In this document: positions 45,750 through 56,090 of the stretch, piece after piece
Position numbering within the stretch: the stretch's first letter is position 1
Layout: each line of letters opens with the position of its first letter
Source: Apoda limacodes
Taxonomy: Eukaryota; Arthropoda; Insecta; Lepidoptera; Limacodidae
DNA length: 64,000 nt
Reading direction: 5' to 3'
NCBI GenBank assembly: GCA_946406115.1
Contig: OX291545.1
Span: 29,135,153-29,199,152, forward strand
The notes under the pieces: generated by a model
Databases searched by the model: none
Told to the model about the DNA's origin: nothing
What the model saw: the letters and a program-made list of their open reading frames with translations, nothing else
Made by a program: the position numbers and the translations under genes

Positions 45750-48700
45750 TTGCTTGATAGTCACGTACTTCTGTTGTTGTAAGTTCACACCAATATAAAG
45801 ATTATAGTTTTCATTTTTGACCACCAGGTCAGAAAATTTTGTTGCACTATAAGTGAAATAAAAAATCCAAATATAATTTTCTGCATATGTTACCATAATA
45901 TTTTGCAATGAGAATAATATTGATAAAGACCGACCTTAAATATTCTTAAACTTACTTTTTCTATTTCAATCATACGTATCGCGCGCTACTGCATACTGCG
46001 TCAATGACAAACAGCATTAAGGTATTCTAGCACGGCAACGAAATACATTACTTACCTACACGGTTAATTAATAATTGTATAATAATTGGGTTGTTAACAG
46101 CGTATCTGTAGGTAAATGGTAAATATTAACACTAACATCGCATATATTTTGGTAATAATGATTGACTGAACCGATGCGGTGGTGCATCGATAACCCGCAG
46201 TTATCCAACTTTTATCATTAATTGCGTCATATATCAATGCAACGAGGATCCGGGTCGATAAATATAGGTACATTTATATGAAATGTATGCATATACCTAC
46301 GGGTAAAAACCTGTAGGTAATTATTACAGTAAAATTGGTATATGATATTTGGCATAGTTACCTCAGAAAATTGTTTGCCTCTACTTAGAGGCTCAAGCTT
46401 TTCTTGAAGAAAAAAAGATTGGGCTATAGTCCACAACGCTGATGCATGCGAATTGGCAGACGTAATCGATCTAGTGGCCACTCGAATTCATTAGCTTAAC
46501 TCCAATTAACTTGTTGTTGTCCAGTCGATTAACTAGTCAAAAAAAAAGTTTCCGATGAATTAAGAATCCTTCTTTTTTGAAGTCGGTTAAGAATAGGCTT
46601 TTAATTACAATAATTTGCTACCGCAACCTTTAGGAGTCGAAATTAATACCTAATGGTACCTAAACGAATTCCACCGGAGCATTAGCCGCCATTTCGAATT
46701 TAGGGGAAATATATTTTGCGCAGTAACTCGGTTAGTGTGAACTTTTTAGCAAAAATATTATGAAATTTTTGCACTATCCAACTACCGCGCCCGACGTTGC
46801 TTAAGTTCTCATATCTTTTTCCATTAAGCGAAGTTACAAGGCTTAGCTCTATATAGTAAATAGGGTTATTAGTACTATACCCTGGTACTCTACTAAAATC
46901 ACAGTCCAAGAAGTCGAACTTAGCAAAATTAAATACAGGGGATAAAAGTGTTGTGAGGGGGTGCAGTGGAAAAGGGGACGCTTCCCGTGATATTGCATAC
47001 AAACAGTAAGCAACACGGCACTAACCACGTCAGAAAGTCCTGCTGCTCTGTGACAGTACAGTACTTGTGACTCGGTAGTCAAAAATCAAACCTACAGTCG
47101 CCATTTTGAAATGGTATGAACTTATGACGAAACTAGCAACCAAATACTCAAGGTCAGAAAAGTAAGCAAATAATAATTAAAAATCTAGTAACACTGCAAC
47201 AAATTATTCTGACCTCCTCATTTTCAGTGTCGTTGTAAGTTCACACCGTTTCAATATAGCCACTGTAGTTGATATTTGACCGCCGCCGCCAGATTAGAAA
47301 AGGCTTTTGTGCAAACCCGTGCCACATATAATGTACAGGAAGTAACAAAATAGGAGTAAAAATCCAGCATTACCAGCGAGCCACAAAAGTATGTTAGCAT
47401 TTAGAGACAAATTCAGACTTATTTTAGCGTAGTCACTTATCTTCTTCTTCTTCTACTTAAATTCGTATTTTTTTTAAAGTTTGGAAATTCAAACCTTAGA
47501 ACGTTGATTAATGATTTCAGTTGCTAAGAATGCCGCTTACATAGTATCCCTATTTTGTTACACCCGATAAACAAAGTTAGGTACAAACCCGGATTGTGAT
47601 ATCGTACGCGGACATACAGATGATGTAAATGTTACACGTTATATCGGCGACAGCTATTTTTGGAACATTTTATGTGAAGTAAATTAAACACTTGTTCGCT
47701 ATGTTATTAACGTCTAGCATAATTGGAAGTTCTTGCTAGAACGTGTATCATAAACTATCTTACTTACAAAACGCTCTAAGAATAGCTTATTTGCACTCGC
47801 AACTTGTTAACTGAGCACTTTTTGTTAATTCAACTATTGTGTACAAAATGTAGTAAAAGCGATTTAATTGACATCGCTTGATTTAGGCTGGAAAGAAAGG
47901 CCGTGAAAAAAAAGGATAAAAAGTTTTAATTTGAATATTTTCTATATTACTTTTTTTTGTTTTTTTAATTTACTTTAAATGATGTAGAATTTTATTCAAC
48001 TAATACAATTCTAAATTATTAGTAAATACATAATTTAATTAAAATTTAAATATCCTAAAATCATATAGTAAAAATTAAATATTTAAAGCCAAATTAAGTC
48101 TTTTAAGAGGTTGGCATCTAATGACCAAGGACCCATTGTCTCTACAGCAAGCGCCACAAACTCGTACTGATTTAGTAAAGACGAATGTTTGCGACTCTTT
48201 TTTTGATATTAAGCAAATATGCATTCTGATTTCTTGATATATCACCAGTTTAAGCCAGAAATCGAACCTATAAAAAGAAAACATAATGTATTTTATGACG
48301 TCGATCAAAATGGTTAGTTAAGGATTAATTACTTCTGAATAACATGCTATTATTAAGTACTAAAAGACTAAATAGTTAAAGTTAATGGTGTTTATTTACT
48401 ACCGAAATGATTTATATTCATATATAGCTACAGCCAACCAATTTGATTTCTGGGCCACCTTGACAGTAGCGACCAGTTTATGTGGACTAACCATTCAAAA
48501 ATAAAATAATCGAAATAAGAGGTAACGTGATTTCAGTAGGCAACACTGTCAGGGAATCTTGGGAATCTGTGGCAGCATAGAATATATGCATTTATTTAGC
48601 TGATTTAAAAAAAATCTTTTATTAGGTACTTTTAGGTACATTTTCATCATCAGCATTGAGCGGGCGAACAAATGAGAATGACCTGTCCTGGGTGGCTGCT

Positions 48701-49380
48701 CGGTGCAGAAATTGTTGCTTTTTTATGAGTTAACGGCTTTGGGTTCCAGCACTCCTATGCCTAGCCCTTGGTGAGTAGTAAAATCATTTTAATCGATCGA
48801 ATTGTAGCCGAGCAATAAAGGGGAGGCTATGGCCCCCATGACCCCCCTTTGTATCTGCCACTGATGTAGTTCTGAAGATATAAACTATATCTTTATCAAA
48901 CATAACTTACCAAATAACAGTATGCAATAAGTAGGTAGGGTAGGTAAGTAGGGTTCTATATGCAGAAACAAAATTACAAAATGTTACGCACTATGCTATG
49001 TGAAAAGGAATTTACTTGTAGTTGTTTGTTATGACAATTTTCTATGATGACCCACACATCAAATTTTTATTATATATATTTTATTATTCATGATCTTTTT
49101 TTCTATAGTATCTTTATTTAAGATACTATATTATTATAACAATAAAAATTTACCCTTATGAATGAACCTTTCGATTAATGTGCTAACCCCTCTGCCACAC
49201 TATGCTCCTCGCGCTGCTCATCGCTCTGGTCCTCGCGCTACCGCGATATTCCACTCTCTGCCTAAACTCGCGCAATTAATCGCTACGCTCCGTACTAGGT
49301 CCTTTGACTCGCGCCAAAAAACCCACGACGAAACAGGGAGCGGTGGGCAGGACGTGTGGTATGACGAGTAACGTGGCCAT
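45750..49380. other. Gene-poor stretch with repeat fragments
   Basis: 46380-46450 carries CTCTACTTAGAGGCTCAAGC and 'atagtccacaacgctgatgc', an inverse fragment of a common lepidopteran repeat tail. 46771-46817 is a 5S-derived piece (listed separately). 47000-47400 and 47430-48700 are AT-rich with no supported coding exon. 48640-48850 has GC-richer repeat-like text. 49150-49370 is GC-richer and open (49162-49371), probably upstream debris of the LINE at 49385. Confidence 0.35.
46771..46817 (-). repeat. 5S-rRNA-derived SINE remnant
   Basis: On the minus strand: GAACTTAAGCAACGTCGGGC then GCGGTAGTTGGATAGTGC, aligning with the 5S rRNA words AAGTTAAGCArCGTCGGGC, GCGGTTAGTACTTGGATGGG with a 4-base gap. 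Flanks do not match the rest of 5S, so this is a degraded SINE head. Confidence 0.65.
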
Positions 49381-49384
49381 ACTA

Positions 49385-49745
49385 CACACTTTTTAATCCA
49401 TTTTCTAAGCTTCGTCAAATCTTCACGTTGCCTATACCACAGAGTCTGAAGACAAAAGTCTTTGACCGGTATGTTCTACCTGTCATGAGTAACGTCGCGT
49501 GGACACTTACAGCAGGGCTGGTCCACAAGTTCAAAATCTCACAGCGTGCAATGGAGTGAGCTATGCTCGGAGTGCCTCTGATGGATCGAATCCGAAACCA
49601 GCCGGTTCCAGCCCAGTAGACCGATGACCTTAAAAGGGTGGCTGGTGGTGGCTACATAGGCAGAAATAAAGGCAGAGGACTGGGAGAAGTAGCGCGCCAC
49701 TATGGAGGCTTATGTCCAGCAGTGGACCAATATGAGCTGATATGA
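49385..49745 (+). pseudogene. LINE RT C-terminal fragment with 3' end (third LINE type)
   Basis: Plus strand: LRQIFTLPIPQSLKTKVFDR, YVLPVMSNVAWTLTAGLVHK, FKISQRAME-AMLGVPLMDR, then IRNQ; after a deletion it jumps to text that ends in TATGTCCAGCAGTGGACCAA and 'tatgagctgatatgat', the usual 3' end of this lepidopteran endonuclease-RT family. The conserved Y-G-A-E-T-W of the family is shortened to N-V-A-W. No RT core is present. Confidence 0.7.
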
Positions 49746-49956
49746 TTTAGGTACCTACTCTAAATTCGCGACCTATTGTACATATATAAAACCAACTGAG
49801 TCCAGATATACTGAATCAGAAGCAGTGGTGTAACGCGATGATAGATACACTACCCATCACACATAACTAAAGTGTTTCAGTGAAAAGAGGGTGCACACGT
49901 GTGACACTAACTACTGGTAATCCCTTCTGAGGTTTTAAACCGTGATGTTATTTATA

Positions 49957-50080
49957 TTTATACCACTAAGGTAGCAAACAAGCACACGCTCCGCCTGTAG
50001 GTAAGCGGTCACCGTGGCCTATGGACGCTTGTAACGCCTGGGGTATCACTCGCGCGTTGCCGACCCTTCAAAAATACAAA
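49957..50080 (-). mobile_element. LINE family A, 3' tail only
   Basis: Minus-strand insertion of just the last ~120 bp of family A: on plus ataccactaaggtaGCAAAC, then GTAAGCGGTCACCGTGGCC, GCCTGGGGTATCACTCGCGC, GTTGCCGACCCTTCAAAAAT. The A-run is at the left end (tttatattta). Truncated at 50080. Confidence 0.8.
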
Positions 50081-50304
50081 CCACGCAAAAGAACAGGAAT
50101 TAAATGATAAGTTGCCAGCCAGTTGTTAAGGACTAACATTTGACCGGTCACCAGAGGTCAGCACTGTGGGGTTAGGCACAAGAAAATATGTTTAACGTGT
50201 CGAAATCGTGTAAATATTATATAAGGTATACATACCTTTATTGTGAAATATATAAATACCTTTGATAAATGAAAAATACTCACTTGTCATTTACTATTTT
50301 CAGA

Positions 50305-50425
50305 ACCTTTTCCATTGTTTGTTGAATATGTTTTGTAGAGTTTTATTTCGGGTTTCTGATAAAAGTGGCCTTAAGCTTACCCGAATTAAATCTCACAGAT
50401 ATATTCAATAAACAATGCAAAAGGT
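50305..50425. other. Long imperfect hairpin, precursor-sized
   Basis: Left arm 50305-50353 starts ACCTTTTCCATTGTTTG and right arm 50379-50425 ends CAATGCAAAAGGT; they pair along almost their whole length with a 25-nt loop. The first 26 paired positions have only three non-Watson-Crick pairs, two of which can be G-U in RNA on one strand; the inner half has about two bulged bases. The size fits a microRNA precursor, but a small foldback transposon would look the same. It lies 1.4 kb upstream of gene C. Confidence 0.5.
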
Positions 50426-50759
50426 ATTAAAGACAGTTAATAATAACTAGTTCGTATTTTTTTTTTTTTTAATTCGCTTTGTACGAAGAAGGAATAAACA
50501 ATCTCTAAAGTGGAGGTGCTAGTGTGTATACTGGAGCTTAAATCCTAACATAATACGTACCTTTGTAGGGTTCAAAATGTCCAAATAAAACGTACCAAAT
50601 CGAAATATGTATACACAAAAAAAATTGCCAAAGTTTTACTTGGTGTCTGTCGTCATCACAATGTCCGTATCTTTACTGCAAGTTTTTCATATTTCACTTC
50701 TAATAATCAAGATAGAGCTAGTTCAATTTTTTGTAGGTATATGATAGTTAGTAGTGGCA

Positions 50760-51010
50760 TGTTAGTTTTTTAGGGTTCCATACCCAAAGGGCGCTAAAGA
50801 ATCCTTATTAGTAATCCTACGCATTTTTATGGCCTTTAATGGCCTTATTTTAATTAGACCGACTAACAAAATGATAAAACTAAAAAAACTCAAGGGGTCT
50901 ATTTATAAAATTAAAGCAACTTAAGTTTGTTATATCTGCTCTTTTATAAATACGGTAATACATACAAACTTAAAGTTGAAAAAATAAAATGTAAGCTCTA
51001 TTGCATTACA
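50760..51010 (+). repeat. Dispersed repeat related to 53150-53522
   Basis: Shares gggttcca-acc, AAACTCAAGGGGTCTaT (against TAAGGGGTCTcTG), TATAAA-TACGGTAATACATACAA and AACTTaAAGTTGA with 53150-53480. It is the tail of an old retroelement. No coding content. Confidence 0.5.
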
Positions 51011-51069
51011 ATCTATACATATAATAAAATTGTAGGAAAGTCAAAACTGTACATTGAATATTTTTTTAA

Positions 51070-51600
51070 AAGAATATTTGGGGTGTGATCTACAATCGAT
51101 AGCGAAGCCAAAAATATAGAATCTCTGTCTGTTTGTCTGTTTGTCCATATGTATGTTCGGGATAAACTCAAAAAGTACTGTATGGATTTACTTCAAATTT
51201 GGTACGAATATTATTAAGAAGTCGGGTCAACATATAAGCTACATATGATCACCTACGGGAAACGAGCAGTGAACCTTTATTTCTTCAACGCATTCTGTAA
51301 CAACGTGTAATCTAACGACGCATATTTGACTTGCTTCTTAATAATTAATTATTCTTCTTACACATAGCCATTTATTTTATGTAAAAAAATCATGTAAAGT
51401 CATAACTTAGATGTGTTATAATTTTTCAATAAAAAATTTCAATAGTTTCCTATTTGCTAACTAGATGGCGTTGGCGTCGAATTAGATCGCGCTATGGTTT
51501 CGTTCACAAAAATGTTATAGTATAGTGTTCATGCAGACGACGTTGCGGGCAGCAGCTAGTAAACGGCTACTAAATCATTCTGTGGTAGGTCGTCTGTGAA
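51070..51600 (+). repeat. Dispersed repeat upstream of gene C
   Basis: Begins ATCGATAGCGAAGCCAAAAA and has CTGTCTGTTTGTCTGTTTGT, ACTTCAAATTTGGTACGAAT; ends GCGGGCAGCAGCTAGTAAACG. It is repeat text of the kind at 42060-42385, leaving only about 260 bp before gene C's ATG. Confidence 0.5.
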
Positions 51601-51866
51601 GTCTGCACTTGGCCGGGTTTTCGCTTATTTCCAAATTCGAAATTGAAACAGTATCTTCGCATTTGCATAAAATAATAATATTTCGTTTTTATGATTTTCC
51701 GATGAACACTTAAATTTATATAAATAGCTAAAAGTATATTTTTCGATTAGAATCGGTAATACCATAGATTGAATTTTGGTTTTAGCCTTCAACACTGTTG
51801 TACGTGTGTTTCTTGCTGGCGACATTTTATAGATATTAAATCTTTTGATCACTTTAAACGTCAAAA

Positions 51867-52019
51867 ATGCTTTTAGCAGTATTTCATTTTCTAGTGTTAA
51901 CTTCCTATTTATTTACTCTATGGTACGACCAGGTTTACATAAAACTCAATTTTCTTCCTAAAGACATACAAGAGCTACCATTTAATGCAAGATTGGTGTT
52001 TTTTACGATGTGGTGCTTT
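51867..52019 (+). CDS. AIG1/ADTRP-like membrane hydrolase, gene C, exon 1
   Basis: ATG at 51867 opens 51 residues: first membrane helix (LAVFHFLVLTSYLFTLWYDQ), polar loop with FLPKDIQELPF, and the first part of helix 2 ending VFFTMWCF, with Thr47 as the predicted catalytic Thr. A GTGAGT donor follows at 52020, phase 0. It is closest to gene A exon 1 in its FTLWxDQ-YxxLxF pattern. A weak TATA-like ATTTTATAGATA lies about 35 bp upstream. The partner exon is at 53749-54282. Confidence 0.85.
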
Positions 52020-52106
52020 GTGAGTATTCAAATCAAATTAGATTAGATTTCTGTATAAGACTAGGTGACCCGGCGAACGTTGTTTCACTATAGTACCTCT
52101 ATTTAT

Positions 52107-52129
52107 TTATATATATATATATATATATT
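52107..52129. repeat. TA microsatellite in gene C intron
   Basis: Uninterrupted (TA)n run immediately before the inverted-repeat element at 52137. Confidence 0.8.
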
Positions 52130-52136
52130 CATAGCA

Positions 52137-52395
52137 AAGATGCAGTCAAAAGATTTATTATTATTTTTTTATTCTATGAAGATTTTGTGTGTTTATAAGT
52201 GTGTGTGCGTAGTGTGTTTACTAGGACTTTATAAGATGTGACGCTCGTTACGAGCGAATTTCCAGAGCAAATATGTAGTTGGAATTTTTATCAGTCAGAC
52301 TTGTGCCTCGGTAGCTCAGTGGTAGAGAACTTACACGGAATGTAAGGGTCGTAGGTTCAAGTCCTGGCTCGAAGTTAATCTTTTGACTGCATCTT
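52137..52395 (+). mobile_element. Element with perfect 18-bp inverted ends and a tRNA-like core
   Basis: AAGATGCAGTCAAAAGAT at 52137-52154 and its exact inverse complement at 52378-52395 bound 259 bp in gene C's intron. Inside, at about 52305-52375, lies a tRNA-like segment: TAGCTCAGTGGTAGAGA (A box), a perfect 5-bp stem CTTAC/GTAAG around a 7-nt loop, and GGTTCAAGTCC (B box). Outer acceptor-stem halves do not pair, so it is not a functional tRNA gene. The words TCTATGAAGATTTTGTGTGT and ACTAGGACTTTATAAG occur once inside and once just to the right (52488-52540), so the element inserted into, or carried away, part of an older repeat. Confidence 0.6.
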
Positions 52396-52959
52396 GATAT
52401 TGATATAGCCACCTTTAACCTTCAGGGAGTCATAAACGAAGAAAGATTTAGTCTATGTATGTATATTTATATTGTATTTCTTACTTCTATGAAGATTTTG
52501 TGTGTTTATAAGATTGATGTACTAGGACTTTATAAGTCACTAGGAGTTCTATATGTATATAGCCTATGTCTATCTGGAATTTTGTACTTTTTAAGCATTT
52601 TCAAATAGGTGCAGTTGTTTCGAAGAAAACCGTCCACATATAAACAAACTTATAAAATCCACTTGTATAAAAGAAAACCTGACTGATTCAATGACATATC
52701 CACGCACAGCCCATACAGCTTAGTCTAAAAACTAGAATTTGACATATGTGTTCGTTACTTAACGTACGGCTCCACTAAGAAAGGATTATGCAAAATTCAT
52801 TTCCTAGGGGTATAATGGGGGCTGAAAGTTTGTATGAAAATCTGTCAATTTTGAATCAAAATTCATTAAAATCGGGTAATATGGCATTTAAGTAAAAAAA
52901 TTAAGATTGACCTGTTTCACCGTTTTTGAAAAATTTTTGAATTGTTTTAAATTTTTTGG

Positions 52960-53065
52960 CAGCTTCTTGGCTCTTTGGGTGGTAGTGACTGCCAGTCTGC
53001 CGGACGTGAATTCGATCCCAGCACAGGACAAACCTTAATGTGCTTATGAGTGAATTTTTGTAATT
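52960..53065 (+). repeat. tRNA-derived SINE in gene C intron
   Basis: B-box-like GAATTCGATCCC at 53008-53019 after a tRNA-like head (ttgGGTGGTAGTGACTGCC), followed by an unrelated body (cacaggacaaaccttaatg). Spacing between head and B box suits a SINE. 52400-52959 holds repeat text (including the duplicate words at 52488-52540) and nothing coding. Confidence 0.5.
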
Positions 53066-53149
53066 GTCTTTAGTCAGGGTGTTTTTAGGTATCACAAATC
53101 AAACAATAACTTATTTGTCAAATAAATTAAATAACATTCCTGGACACAT

Positions 53150-53522
53150 CACAAGGCGGAATCTGGTTCCAAACTAAACATGGCTTTTACTACAATGGAT
53201 AAAAACACTTAAAGGATGCCAACGGAGCCCTATTACTAGCCCTACGCTCTGTGTCTGGTATGTCTGTCTGACCTTTAGAGGGCTCTATCTGAAATTTTCA
53301 CAGAACATCAGTCACTATGGCGGAATTACAAATAATAAAAAAAAACAAAAACTAAGATTAAGGGGTCTCTGTACAAGAATTTATAAACATGTTTTTGCTC
53401 TGTCGTTAAAACGGTAATACATACAAGCCTCAAACTTTGAACTATGAAAGTGTAAGCTTTATAGCATAAAAACAAATAATAATATCTGTTAAAGTGCGAG
53501 TCCAACTTGCACTTGGCCCTTT
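53150..53522 (+). repeat. Dispersed repeat with AGTGCGAGTCCAAC tail
   Basis: Contains GATGCCAACGGAGCCCTATT, GTCTGTCTGACC, TAAGGGGTCTCTGTAC and ACGGTAATACATACAA, and ends aaagTGCGAGTCCAACTTGC, acttggccctttt, a classic end of lepidopteran retroelements. It stops about 225 bp before gene C exon 2. Confidence 0.6.
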
Positions 53523-53748
53523 TGTTTTGTCAATAACCAGGGACTGCTTAAAGTTAAATATTTAAGTGCTATTAAGAAGTATAAATATTATATTTAAGTT
53601 CATTTAAAGCATCAATAAATGACTTTGTGACTGCCACTTTACAGTTATAGGAGGATACAGTTTTTAGTATTAATGTTTTTGAAGTTGGGATTTTTCCTTT
53701 TTTAATTATTTTTTTATGATGTTTAAAGCAGTCTTTCTGTTGTTTCAG

Positions 53749-54282
53749 GTAATACAAACGACATACTTCGCGATCGCATTTCTTAACGACATTTTTGGAA
53801 GCAACGAAAAAACACTCAAAATCCCTTTAATTCTCAAAGCAAAAAATATTTTTTTCAGCATAGCGTTTTCTTTAGGTGTAGGAGTTACTGCACTTTTTTG
53901 GATCATCATGTATATCGACGAAAATTTAATATTTCCCGCAAAGAATGTTTTTAGATACCCGTTTTGGGTTAATCATATGTTACATACATCAGTTGGTATA
54001 TTTATATTCTTAGAACTATTCATTTCTTACAAATGTTTCCCAAGAAGAAAAATTGGTCTAACTTTAACAATATTTATTGTTATATGTTATTGTATTTGGG
54101 TACTTTTACTTGATTACAAATGGCATTTTCAACCATATCCTATTGTAAAACTTCTGAACGGACCTTTGTATTTAATTTTTAATGTATTTTGTTTGTTTTT
54201 ATGTATATTATTGTATATTACGTCGGAAATAATTAATTTCTCTTTGTGGTCTAATAAAATAAATTCTCAAAAAGTAGATTAA
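53749..54282 (+). CDS. AIG1/ADTRP-like membrane hydrolase, gene C, exon 2
   Basis: Follows a CTGTTGTTTCAG acceptor in phase 0 and gives residues 52-228 of a 228-residue product, stop TAA at 54280. Membrane helices are predicted at about 40-62, 84-107, 127-147, 152-174 and 190-213 (plus helix 1 in exon 1). Landmarks: PFWVNHMLHTS (122-132), with His130 the predicted catalytic His and Thr47 its partner from exon 1; ELFISYKCFP (140-149); WHFQPYPI (176-183). The family hydrolyses lipid esters in membranes in vertebrates; the insect substrate is unknown. It lies divergently to gene B about 20 kb away and has the same exon structure, so the two are paralogues. No disruption is seen. I found no canonical AATAAA close downstream. 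Confidence 0.85.
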   Translation, partial: VIQTTYFAIAFLNDIFGSNEKTLKIPLILKAKNIFFSIAFSLGVGVTALFWIIMYIDENLIFPAKNVFRYPFWVNHMLHTSVGIFIFLELFISYKCFPRRKIGLTLTIFIVICYCIWVLLLDYKWHFQPYPIVKLLNGPLYLIFNVFCLFLCILLYITSEIINFSLWSNKINSQKVD

Positions 54283-54289
54283 GTTATGA

Positions 54290-55205
54290 TGTTTCTTTTA
54301 GTAATTGTCACTACCGTACAAGTGCGTAATGATGAAAACAGTGCAATAAGTCTGCTTTATAAGAAATTATGTTAAAAATGTGTAACAAAATCAATGATGT
54401 ACTATATCATTAAATGAAGGTATGTAATTTATTAGTTATAATCATTTGGTTTATGATCACAGTATGTAACTTGGTAATTTAAAAAAAAAAATTGTGATTT
54501 TAGTAGTAGGTACTTCTTATTAAATTTAAGGAACATAGTGCGCTGCGACCTTTATGCGTGGACATTTTCGTAGACTAATATAATAACAAACTAATAAAAA
54601 CTATAATAAAACTATAGCATGCGGTGCATACCTGACTAGCATGCGGTGCATATCTCATCGATTTAACTTTTTAGTTACGTACAAACTTTAACAGCCCCTT
54701 TTTTGTCTTTGTAGTTTATCAAGTCCAGTGGGACATCCTATCCAAAAATCCTCTATTTTAACCTTTAACAGCCGGGTCGTAGATTTCTGAAAATGTTAGA
54801 ACATGTTATTGCTCATTTGCAACTTGAAGTCGCTAGCAATAAAATAAAAAACTACTCCGAAACTCAGTGTATTATTACCTACCTGCTAAAACAAGAAGCG
54901 CAGGTTCTAAACCTGCACGGGATACAAATTTATATAATAACGTCTGTGTTCGTCTTGAATCTGAGTGATTTCTATGTGTAATATATATATATATATATAT
55001 ATATATACAAAAAACACAGTCAAATGTGAGTTAGCTTCACACAACGACGGACCCGTACTAAATAGGATTATATGTTTTTTTTTTTTTAAATTACCCAAAA
55101 ACTGTTTTTTTTTTTTTAGTTTGTATCTAAGTCCAATATTAAGGCTGTTATTGGTAAAAAAAAGAAAATTAAGGTTTTTTCAAGTAATACAACACGGTAA
55201 TGGCA
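54290..55205. other. Downstream of gene C; no gene
   Basis: AT-rich. 54616-54652 has a short duplicated word (tagCATGCGGTGCATA, twice). A TA microsatellite runs at 54979-55008. Several T- and A-runs follow. Open frames at 54793-54981 and 54965-55225 are not supported by motifs. Confidence 0.4.
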
Positions 55206-55209
55206 ATTA

Positions 55210-56090
55210 TTTTTTACACTACTAAGGGTGCAAAAAGGAACAGGGTCTGCCGGATGATAAGCGGTCACCGTGGCCTATGGACGCTTGCAAAACCAGGGGT
55301 ATCACTCACGCGTTGCCGACCCTTCAAAAATCCATTAACTTCTTTCTTGAAGATACAGTAGTCCTTAGAGAAAACCTTGGCAGGGAGCTCATTCCACAAC
55401 CTAAGCGTTCGCGGGAGGAAGTTTCTCTGAAACCGCACTGTACGCGACCATTACGGTTCTAAAGTATGAGAATGAATTCCCTGCCTATGGCGAGCGGTGC
55501 GATGGTAAAAAGTAGCCATGGGCATTATTTCGAACAATTCCTCAGAACACATCCCATTGTACAAGCGGTAGAACACAAACAGGGAAGCAAAATCTCTCCT
55601 CAGACTTAAGGGTTCGATACGGCAAGTGAGTTTGGGATCGTCGACAATTCTCACAGCCCGTCGTTGAACCGAGTCAAAAGGTCCAAGCTGGTATCCGGGT
55701 ACACTCACCCAGACATGGCAGCAGTACTCCATATGGGGCCGAACCTGTGACTTGTAAAGAAGCAACCTTGTGTCTTTGTAGGGTCGAATCGGACTAAGTT
55801 TACCCGTCCCCAGTCAGAGACCTTGGACAATGTGGTCTCGATTTGAGACACAAGTTCTCCGCGGTTTTCCTCCACAACGGAACGAGGGATGTTTGCACGA
55901 CCCGTTTAATAAGCGTCTCCAGTACTGTCATCTGCATAGCAATATATGTTGTTGATGTCCAACATGTAATTGATATGCAGTAGAAACAGCGTAGGAGACA
56001 GCACAGAGCCTTGCGGAACACCAGCATTAATGTCTATGCGATCAGAGCAACTACCGTCAACTACGGTTCGTATGCGTCTGCCGGACAAAG
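55210..56090 (-). mobile_element. LINE family A, internally deleted 3' copy
   Basis: Minus strand: from the RT segment just before motif B (GRRIRTVVDGSCSD, then INAGVPQGSVLSPTLF and NIYCYADDSTGDAY) to the C-terminal domain (PHMEYCCHVWVSVPGYQ, RRDFASLFVFYRLYNGMCSEEL, FYHRTARHRQG) and the family tail near 55215-55330. About 250 bp between the post-YADD part and the C-terminal domain is missing, with the junction at about 55770 inside 'aagcaaccTTGTGTCTTTG'. The 5' side joins directly to another LINE's 5' region at 56090. Confidence 0.85.

Noticed and set aside
52305..52375. Functional tRNA gene in gene C's intron
   Set aside because: A and B boxes and the anticodon-type stem are present, but acceptor-stem halves do not pair, the loop has C instead of U at the position before the anticodon, and it lies inside an inverted-repeat element.
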